43,193 nucleotides of DNA from assembly GCA_002404675.1 (NCBI GenBank), contig DHKE01000075.1, positions 1 through 43,193 on the forward strand. The letters run 5' to 3'. The notes beneath the pieces are model-generated. The model had not been told where the DNA came from, did no database searches, and saw nothing but the letters and a program-made list of their open reading frames with translations. The stretch is from Porphyromonadaceae bacterium UBA4702 (lineage in GTDB: Bacteria > Bacteroidota > Bacteroidia > Bacteroidales > Muribaculaceae). Shown in pieces: positions 9,396 to 15,799 of the stretch (the first letter of the stretch is position 1; every line of letters starts with the position of its first letter). The position numbers and the translations under genes were made by a program.

Positions 9396-12300
9396 TTAAC
9401 GGAGGTTTTCGAGCAGGGTCTTCATCAGCCGGTCGCGGTTCTCGTCGCCCTCGACAGACTCGAAAGGCACTGACATGACCACGATGCGCCCCTTGTCGCG
9501 CCGTCCTGCGACCGCTGCCGCGCTGTTGTCGTCGCCAAACTGCATGATGACTGACGAGCCGGAGAGCGGGGTCAGCGCATCGGGCTTCTCGACGATGTAC
9601 ATCTTGTCGTTGAGCGTGTTGCAGAATGTGTAGCGTCCTGACGCTCCGCGCACCGCCAGCCGTCCGTTGTGGCGGCGCGAGGCATCGAGCTCCACGCCGA
9701 GGACTTCGCGCGCGAAGCGGTGGTCAGCCTCTGTGCTGCGGTCGTCAAAGAGGTCGCTTGCCACGTATGCGCCGCTCACGAGCAGCCGTCCGCCGCCGGA
9801 GAGGTAGCTGCGCAGCCGCGACTGCAGCTGCGTGGTGAATGTGCGGTAGTTTACGCCGCTCTTGCCGCAGCCCACCACGGTGGTTTTCTGCTTGCCGAGT
9901 ATCAGGTCAACGACGGGATAAGCGTCCAGGTCAACCTCGCCGTTTTCGACAGAGAGGAGGCTCGCCGACACGAATCCGTAGCCGGCCTCGCCGAGGCTCA
10001 TGCCGTGTTCTGCCACGAAGTCAAACGTGTTGCCGGCTATCACTTCCGACACGTAGTTGGTGTCGCTGGCGCCTGTTCTGTTGCCGTTGTTGCGGCGGAA
10101 ATCGCGCTGGTGTCCCGAGAATGTGATGTTGCGTATGTAGGGCACTCCGAAATCGTCTTCCGAGCGGAAGCCGGCGCTCGAGCCCTCGCTGAACGAGGCC
10201 GGGCCGCTCACACGGGTGAAGCCGTTGACTATGAGTGCCGGTGCAGAGCCGTCAGGGCATTCGCGCAGAGCCAGCACCTCCGAGGGGAACGACACGCCGC
10301 CGGCGTTGGCAGCCAGCACCTTGAAGCTGTGCACTTCGGTGTCGGTCACTTTCAAGTCAAAGCTCGTGCCTTTGACTTCGGCTATCTTGCGGAAGCCGAG
10401 GTTGCCGGCAGTGCGCTCGAATATGATGTATTTGTCGGGAGTGGCTGTCGGTTCCAGCGGGTCTGCGGTCGGCTTCCAGCTGAGGCGGTAACGCCCCTTG
10501 CCTGTGCGGCGTATGGCGAAGTCGTTGACCGGCAGCGGCTGTACCACCACGTCGCGCCCCTTGCGCTGGGCGATGAACCGCAGCATCCCCTTGTAAATGG
10601 CACGTCCGACAGTGAACTGGAAGTTGGGGTCGAGGCCGTATCGCATATCCCCGAAATTCTGGTGGCTCATCAGCTCGATGAGGGTGGTCGGCACTTCTGC
10701 CACACGTGCTTCAAGATACGACTTGTCCCACATGGAGCGGCGCGTCCAGTTAGGCTCGAACTCGGCGCGTATGTCGCCCACTATCTGGCGCATGATGATG
10801 TCGGTGAGCATGCGCGAGTTGATGCGCGGGGTGCCGTCGGCGTATTTCTGCCCGTTGTTGGTGTAGTAGATGCCCAGCGTGCCGACGATGCTGTTGTCGC
10901 TGCGCAGCCCTGCGTCGGAGTGAAGTGCAAACGAGATGTCAACGGGTATGTGCAGGCCGTTGCGTCCCGGCAGCACACGCGAGCCTCCGGCCAGGTAGTT
11001 CACCCAGTGGCCGCGAGCCGTATAGTCGTCCTTGTAGTCGTCCGCGCCGTGGAAGGGGGAGTATACAGATTCGGGTATTCCCGCCCACTGCATCCAGTAG
11101 CGTGCCGCCTCCACAAAACGGGGCATCCCTGATGTCGAGAACTTCGGCGCAGTCCCTTTCTTGACAGGTGCGGCAGCGGGCTCGTCCTCCGGGGCTTGCT
11201 CGCCGTCCACGTCCTCGCTTTCCACGTCAGACGCTGGCTCCGGCTGTTCAGTTTTCTGCGCCAGGTCGTTGACCGGCGTTGAGGGGTCGTAGTATATGTC
11301 GCTGCGGCTGCGGCTGCGGGCGATGTTGCCCATGCCTCCGCCTATCTTGACCGCGTCGGCAGTCACGAGCTTTCCGCTCCCCTTGTGCGAAATGTTGTCG
11401 AGGGTCACTACCGGCTCGGTGTCGCTGTACCCGGCTTCGAGGGGGAATGTGCCGAGGTATATCCATGTGCCGCCGCCCATGGTCTGGTTGACGTAGAACT
11501 CGCGTGAGCCGCCCGAGTAGTTGACCGTGTAGTGCGCGTCCTCCGTGGAGTTGGGCAGCGACTTGTAGCTGACGTATACGGCATACTCGCCGTCCTCGGG
11601 GATGTCGGCATACCAGCCGGCCTTGGAGGCCTTGCCGCTCTTGATGGTCTTGGTCTGGCGGTAAGTGCCGCCCTCGAAGGGGTTCTCGGTGTCGCGGAAG
11701 TCGGGCAGGTCGTAGATGAAGCCGTCCTTCTCGCCCTGCTCCCAGCGCGTCTTGCCGGTTTCCTCCTTGTAGTACGGCTGCGAGAATATCATGCCGCCGG
11801 GGTTGGTGTCGTTGTCAACGATTACCTCGTTCTTGTTCGGGTCGCGCTCACGCGGCAGCATGACGTATGCGCCGGCGTTCTCGAGCATCGGGACAATGTA
11901 GGGCAGCACATACCCCATGGTGTAGATGTCCTCTGCGGTCTCGTATAGGAAGGGCCGCTGCCACACCCAGCTGCCCGAGCGGAAATAGCGTCCGTGGCTG
12001 TGCCACATCGCCACGATGTCGCCGTCCATGCCTTTTGTAGCCTTGGCATACGGTTCCTTTGCGGTGACAAACGGCTCTTTGGAGGGGGAGCTCATGCGGT
12101 CCACCTTGTTGATGTAGTATGACAGCGGACGGTTGCCCACGTTCAGGTTGACGCGGTATGACGATATTGAGTCGGGCAAAGCCCGCCCCACTTCCTTCTC
12201 GATGTTGCCTATCATCTCCCGGGTCACCGGCAGGTATGTGAACTCCTCGTTGAGCGACACGCTGACCGACTTGTGGCGGTCGTCGCTGCGCACACTGTTT

Positions 12301-13040
12301 ACTTTCAGCCGAGATGTCCCTGCCCCGGCTGATTTCGACATGCTGTTGACCACACGGTCGTTGACACGCTTCGTGAGCGCGTCGTCGCCGCTTGTCGCGG
12401 GCTTGGCCTCGGCTTTCTTTGTCTCCCCCTTTTTTGCCAGCTTGTCTTCCTGCTTGGGCTGCGAGCCGGACTTGCTGCCGCCGCCGTCAACGGAATAGTT
12501 CTTCTTTGACGGCTTGGCTGACTGCGCTTTGGAGTTCTTGACGGTATTGCCCTTTGTGGACTTGTCTTTCTTCGACTTGTCCTTGGTCGTTTTCTTCTTG
12601 GGGGAGCTGCTCTCCTTGGCTGACGCCTTCTTGTCCTTCTTGCCGCCGCGAGTAGACTTGACAGACTTGCCCTTGTCGTCCTTGTCCTTCTGCGAGGCCT
12701 TGCTGTTCTTCTTCTTGCGGCTGTTCTTAGTGGACTTGCCCGACTTGCTGTCGTCGTCCTTGTCCTTTTTAGATGCCTTCGACTTGGATGAAGACTTCTT
12801 GTTCGATTTCGACGAAGTCTTTTTCTTTTCCGATTCCGAGGACTTGGAGGATTTCTTGGAGGATTTCTTGGACGATTTCTTGGAGGATTTGGCGGACTTC
12901 TTCTGCGCCTTGTCCTTCTTCTTGCTTGAGGTCTGTGTGGTCGATGACTTCTTGGGAGCGGCAGAGCCATACGCCACCCCCGAGACCCCGGCCATCAGTA
13001 TGAGTGACAACAGTAGGAATATCAGTCGTTTGGTTTTCAT
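9396..13040 (-). CDS. Secreted N-acetylmuramoyl-L-alanine amidase-like protein with golvesin-type insert ('xanthan lyase' family)
   Basis: The product is 1214 aa from the ATG at 13040, which gives a signal peptide (KRLIFLLLSLILMAGVSGVAYG). An upstream in-frame extension to 13187 is rejected because it spans the predicted promoter start. Residues about 29-215 are an extreme Lys/Ser/Asp low-complexity tract. An amidase_3-like region follows in two parts: the first has AMWHSHGRYF (H347, H349), ETAED and PMLENAGAYVMLPRERD; the second has FALHSDAG and TLIELMSHQNFGDM. They are split by a golvesin/DCC-like beta-sandwich (about 460-570) and an acidic linker. A fibronectin-III-like module and a glutamine-amidotransferase-like C-terminal domain of about 240 residues end the protein. 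Family knowledge: such proteins are often labelled xanthan lyase, but the core is that of a zinc murein amidase. It is the first gene of the operon. Confidence 0.8.
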   Translation of the reverse strand: MKTKRLIFLLLSLILMAGVSGVAYGSAAPKKSSTTQTSSKKKDKAQKKSAKSSKKSSKKSSKKSSKSSESEKKKTSSKSNKKSSSKSKASKKDKDDDSKSGKSTKNSRKKKNSKASQKDKDDKGKSVKSTRGGKKDKKASAKESSSPKKKTTKDKSKKDKSTKGNTVKNSKAQSAKPSKKNYSVDGGGSKSGSQPKQEDKLAKKGETKKAEAKPATSGDDALTKRVNDRVVNSMSKSAGAGTSRLKVNSVRSDDRHKSVSVSLNEEFTYLPVTREMIGNIEKEVGRALPDSISSYRVNLNVGNRPLSYYINKVDRMSSPSKEPFVTAKEPYAKATKGMDGDIVAMWHSHGRYFRSGSWVWQRPFLYETAEDIYTMGYVLPYIVPMLENAGAYVMLPRERDPNKNEVIVDNDTNPGGMIFSQPYYKEETGKTRWEQGEKDGFIYDLPDFRDTENPFEGGTYRQTKTIKSGKASKAGWYADIPEDGEYAVYVSYKSLPNSTEDAHYTVNYSGGSREFYVNQTMGGGTWIYLGTFPLEAGYSDTEPVVTLDNISHKGSGKLVTADAVKIGGGMGNIARSRSRSDIYYDPSTPVNDLAQKTEQPEPASDVESEDVDGEQAPEDEPAAAPVKKGTAPKFSTSGMPRFVEAARYWMQWAGIPESVYSPFHGADDYKDDYTARGHWVNYLAGGSRVLPGRNGLHIPVDISFALHSDAGLRSDNSIVGTLGIYYTNNGQKYADGTPRINSRMLTDIIMRQIVGDIRAEFEPNWTRRSMWDKSYLEARVAEVPTTLIELMSHQNFGDMRYGLDPNFQFTVGRAIYKGMLRFIAQRKGRDVVVQPLPVNDFAIRRTGKGRYRLSWKPTADPLEPTATPDKYIIFERTAGNLGFRKIAEVKGTSFDLKVTDTEVHSFKVLAANAGGVSFPSEVLALRECPDGSAPALIVNGFTRVSGPASFSEGSSAGFRSEDDFGVPYIRNITFSGHQRDFRRNNGNRTGASDTNYVSEVIAGNTFDFVAEHGMSLGEAGYGFVSASLLSVENGEVDLDAYPVVDLILGKQKTTVVGCGKSGVNYRTFTTQLQSRLRSYLSGGGRLLVSGAYVASDLFDDRSTEADHRFAREVLGVELDASRRHNGRLAVRGASGRYTFCNTLNDKMYIVEKPDALTPLSGSSVIMQFGDDNSAAAVAGRRDKGRIVVMSVPFESVEGDENRDRLMKTLLENLR

Positions 13041-13194
13041 CAGTATCATATTAAAGAGCAGCGTCAGCCCCCTCTGCCGGACGCGCCGCGACCTGGCAAC
13101 GCTCTCACGCTGCCGACGGCCCGGACGCAAGCAGACAGGGCGGAATGCCAGCTGCCTAACATACAACAATGCAGTGCCGCAAGACACTGCTTGG

Positions 13195-13225
13195 CAAAAT
13201 TACTCATTTTTGATGAGGGCATCAA
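13195..13225 (-). promoter_or_regulatory. Promoter of the murein operon
   Basis: On the minus strand TTG (complement of 13223-13225) precedes TAATTTTG (complement of 13195-13202) by exactly 20 nt, matching the Bacteroidota -33/-7 consensus. Transcription would start near 13188, giving a leader of about 148 nt before the ATG at 13040. The first bases of that leader can form a GCAGTG/CACTGC hairpin (13171-13190). Confidence 0.6.
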
Positions 13226-13357
13226 CCGCCGCTGCGCCGAAAAATCGCTAAAAAAGCATAACCCTCCGCCACGCCGCTGACAGTCAGCCATATCCGCCGA
13301 CGGCATCGCTGCCAGCGTTTTGTGAGCCGAGAATTTCGGAATGTCGAAACTAATGTG

Positions 13358-13365
13358 TAACTTTG
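13358..13365 (+). promoter_or_regulatory. -7 element upstream of the nucleotidyltransferase gene
   Basis: TAACTTTG matches TAnnTTTG and lies 21 nt before the ATG at 13387. A clear TTTG at -33 is not present (only TTTC near 13334), so strength is uncertain. It is divergent from the murein operon promoter about 150 nt away. Confidence 0.45.
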
Positions 13366-13386
13366 CGATAATCAAAGCCTCGAGTT

Positions 13387-13689
13387 ATGATAAGCGACAG
13401 CGTAAGGGACATGATACCCAAGATACAGCGTTTCTTTACCGGTCAGCCTGTGAGGAAGGCTTGGTTGTTCGGCTCTTGCTCCAGGGGCGAGGAGACACCC
13501 GAAAGCGATGTAGACATACTCGTGGAGTACGACCGCACGGCAAGGATTTCGCTGCTGACTATCTCCGGCATGATGATAGGGCTTGAGGACTTGCTGCACA
13601 GGAGCGTGGACCTTGTCGAGGAGGACAGGCTGCTTCCGTTCGCCGCCGAGACAGCCGCAAAAGACAAATTCCTGATTTATGAGAGTTGA
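13387..13689 (+). CDS. Minimal nucleotidyltransferase (MNT-type, NTP_transf_2)
   Basis: The product is 100 aa, the normal length for the MNT family. The pol-beta signature GSCSRGE...ESDVDILV places the metal ligands at D41 and D43, with a third acidic residue at D74 in SVDLVEED. Family knowledge: MNT proteins usually pair with a HEPN partner; in the studied systems the MNT AMPylates the HEPN toxin and neutralises it. Here the next gene, overlapping by one base (TGATG), is not recognisably HEPN. The pair stands alone between two minus-strand operons and is AT-richer than its neighbours, consistent with acquisition. It probably acts in the cytoplasm as half of a toxin-antitoxin-like module, but the partner is unverified. 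Confidence 0.82.
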   Translation: MISDSVRDMIPKIQRFFTGQPVRKAWLFGSCSRGEETPESDVDILVEYDRTARISLLTISGMMIGLEDLLHRSVDLVEEDRLLPFAAETAAKDKFLIYES

Positions 13690-14117
13690 TGCCGGCTTGT
13701 GGAATGGAAGAAGACAAAGTAATCTTGACTAACTGGTTTCCAGACGAACCATTGATACGCCAATCGGATCTCGGCTGGAGCAAAAGCGATTGCCTTGATG
13801 CTGAATCCTGCAACCCGAAGGAGGTGTTCAACTACTTTTGGAAGCATGCGTTCTCCATAGTGCTCTACTACACGGTTGACGGCAATTTCTATGAGTTTTT
13901 CATGGAAGGCAGTCCGTTCAAATTCTGGAGAGTGCGCACCAAAGCGGACTGGGATGGGAAATGGGTCGCAAGAAAAATTTCATGGAACGAGCATGAGGAG
14001 GGTGATGTCCTGCTCACGTTTGATGATGACACGGACTTATGGAATGTCCTCAAACTGGATGACGTGCCTATCGGAGATGTCCTCGCGAACTCCCTAATAT
14101 GTGAAATCAACTACTGA
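13689..14117 (+). CDS. Acidic orphan protein coupled to the MNT nucleotidyltransferase
   Basis: I do not recognise this family. From the ATG at 13689, which shares its A with the MNT stop codon, it is 142 aa; an internal ATG at 13704 is an alternative. The sequence is rich in D, E and W and appears beta-rich (FSIVLYYTVDGNFYEFF, FKFWRVRTKADW), ending in an acidic segment (LLTFDDDTDLWNVLKLDD). It has no signal peptide or membrane segment. One R-x6-H string (RKISWNEH) occurs, but the predicted beta character argues against HEPN. The acidic character recalls immunity or antitoxin proteins; that is only an analogy. Coupled translation suggests it works with the MNT protein. Confidence 0.7.
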   Translation: MPACGMEEDKVILTNWFPDEPLIRQSDLGWSKSDCLDAESCNPKEVFNYFWKHAFSIVLYYTVDGNFYEFFMEGSPFKFWRVRTKADWDGKWVARKISWNEHEEGDVLLTFDDDTDLWNVLKLDDVPIGDVLANSLICEINY

Positions 14118-14162
14118 AGCGTCCCTGCGCAGCCGTGGAATAGGTCTGGGGTGGAGACGGGA

Positions 14163-14196
14163 GATGCCGGCAGGGAGGGGAGTCCGTGCCGGCATC
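14163..14196. terminator. Hairpin between convergent genes, possible bidirectional terminator
   Basis: GATGCCGGCA (14163-14172) and TGCCGGCATC (14187-14196) are perfect 10-bp inverted repeats around a 14-nt loop. They lie in the 116-nt gap between the plus-strand orphan and the minus-strand lipoprotein gene. No T-run follows on either strand, so termination is inferred from position only. Confidence 0.5.
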
Positions 14197-14233
14197 GGGA
14201 GGGCGTTATGCCCCGGCTGTAATTATTGCAAGG

Positions 14234-15799
14234 TTAGTAATCGGTGTTCTGCGGGTCGAAGTTGGTCCAGCCGTCCAGCCAGTTGTCTGACGTGCCGAAA
14301 GCCCCGATGTATGACACCTGCTCAAACCAGCTGGCGAGCAGCGGGTTGGTGAACGAGGCGGCGTTAAGCAGCGGGCTTGACGCTGTAGGCAGGTAGCTCA
14401 CGCCGATGTGGCGCGGGTCGGAAAGGAGCAGGCTGGCGATGTCGGGCATCACGCGGTTGCCGCTCTGCGCCTTGAAGAATGTCGAGGAGTAAGACTCCTG
14501 GTTGGCGTCGATGACAGCCTTGTTGGGGGCATCGTAGAGCACATCTTCATAGAGCTTGTTGGCGTCGCTGCCAGTGATGCCCATGCCGGCAAACCATACG
14601 TTCTGCAGGCCGATCTGGCCGTTCTTGGCACTCTCTACGGTGCCGCCCTTCTCGCCGTCGATGATAAGGCCGATGGGGTAGCCTACGGCCACGGAGTTGA
14701 AGCAGTTCAGGCGCGAGGAGCGGCGTATCTGCATCGCAGCCTGGAACTTGCCGAGGGCAGAGCCGTTGTTGGGGTTGTAGCTGCCGCCGTTGATGTATGA
14801 GGCGTCGTTGGTGAAGTTGGCGTCGCGTCCGAGCGGGCCGATGAATGTCACGTTGCTGAAGACTGCGGAGGTGAAAGGCTCTGTGAGCGCGCCGTCGGCG
14901 CAGTTGTCAGACTCGAAGCCGTTTGACTGCGAGGTGTCGGCGATGCGCGGGTCGCGTATCGAGAGACAGAACTGCACCTTGCCCGAGAAGCCGTTGTCGG
15001 TGTCAAACTCGTCGTCCCAGCCGTTGTAAGCCACCAGGTAGCGGCAGTTGACAGAGCCTCCGAACCACTCGTAAGAATCGTCGTTGCAGTACGACACCTG
15101 CACATGGTCAACGGTAGTGCCGCTGCCGACAGAGCCGAAGGTGACGCCGTTGATTTCCTTGTTCTTCTGGAAGGGGTATCCGGCAAACTCGACGCGGACA
15201 TAGCGCAGCACGCCAGAGTTGTCGCTGTCGTCAGTGCCGCCGTGCTTTGTGCGCGGGCCGCCCTCGATCTGCTGGTTGAGCACGCCCTGGTTGTTGCGGG
15301 CCTTGCCGCAGATCACGAGGCCGCCCCAGTCGCCGGGCTTGCGCTGACCCTTGGGCTGCTCCGAGGTGAAGACGATAGGCTCGGTGGCAGTGCCCTCGGC
15401 ATAGAGCTTGCCGCCGGGCTCGATGATGAGCGAGGCCTGTGTCTCCTTGTCGCCGCGTATCACGGTGCCAGGCTCGATGGTCAATGTCGCGCCTGCGCCC
15501 ACATAGACCCAGCCTTTCAGTTCATACACGCCTTTCTTGAGCGTCTGGTTGCCGGTGAACACGAATTCCTGGTCGCCGTTGCCGATGACTGTGCCGTTTT
15601 CGTTCTCCGAGCCGTCGGCGTTGAAGAGGATGTGGTCACAGGTCTTGACAGAACCCTCGTTGCCCCACTCGTACGGGCTCGACTTGGGAGCGTCGTCCGA
15701 GCATGCTGCCGCCGCCATGATCAGCGAGGCTGACAGCAAAGATGAAATCAGTGTTCTTGCTTTCATTTCTTTCATTCTTTTTATTGATATGGTTATCAT
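14234..15799 (-). CDS. Outer-surface lipoprotein with beta-helix-like repeats, partner of TonB-dependent receptor
   Basis: The product is 521 aa from the ATG at 15799, which overlaps the receptor stop by one base (TAATG). Internal ATGs at 15775 and 15766 give shorter, equally plausible starts. A signal peptide ends in AAAAC with lipobox Cys at 33, followed by SDD, as in exported Bacteroidales lipoproteins. The body has GWVYVGAGATLTIEPGTVIR, LIIEPGGKLYAEG and GDWGGLVICGKA, then repeats of the kind found in parallel beta-helix proteins, with Asp-rich YCNDDSYEWFGG and DDEFDTDNG segments. I know this architecture as the companion of non-SusC TonB receptors in Bacteroidota; its ligand is not established. 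It probably caps the receptor or binds its substrate at the cell surface. Confidence 0.78.
   Translation of the reverse strand: MITISIKRMKEMKARTLISSLLSASLIMAAAACSDDAPKSSPYEWGNEGSVKTCDHILFNADGSENENGTVIGNGDQEFVFTGNQTLKKGVYELKGWVYVGAGATLTIEPGTVIRGDKETQASLIIEPGGKLYAEGTATEPIVFTSEQPKGQRKPGDWGGLVICGKARNNQGVLNQQIEGGPRTKHGGTDDSDNSGVLRYVRVEFAGYPFQKNKEINGVTFGSVGSGTTVDHVQVSYCNDDSYEWFGGSVNCRYLVAYNGWDDEFDTDNGFSGKVQFCLSIRDPRIADTSQSNGFESDNCADGALTEPFTSAVFSNVTFIGPLGRDANFTNDASYINGGSYNPNNGSALGKFQAAMQIRRSSRLNCFNSVAVGYPIGLIIDGEKGGTVESAKNGQIGLQNVWFAGMGITGSDANKLYEDVLYDAPNKAVIDANQESYSSTFFKAQSGNRVMPDIASLLLSDPRHIGVSYLPTASSPLLNAASFTNPLLASWFEQVSYIGAFGTSDNWLDGWTNFDPQNTDY

Noticed and set aside
9669..11132. Plus-strand ORF of 487 codons opposite the amidase-like gene
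   Set aside because: Shadow of the real minus-strand frame; no recognisable domain.
12514..13251. Plus-strand ORF with Asp/Leu/Phe repeats opposite the Lys/Ser-rich tract
   Set aside because: The repeats mirror the AAG/TCC tract of the amidase gene on the other strand.
13689..14117. HEPN toxin identity for the MNT partner
   Set aside because: An R-x6-H string exists, but the sequence looks beta-rich and acidic rather than a helical HEPN bundle.
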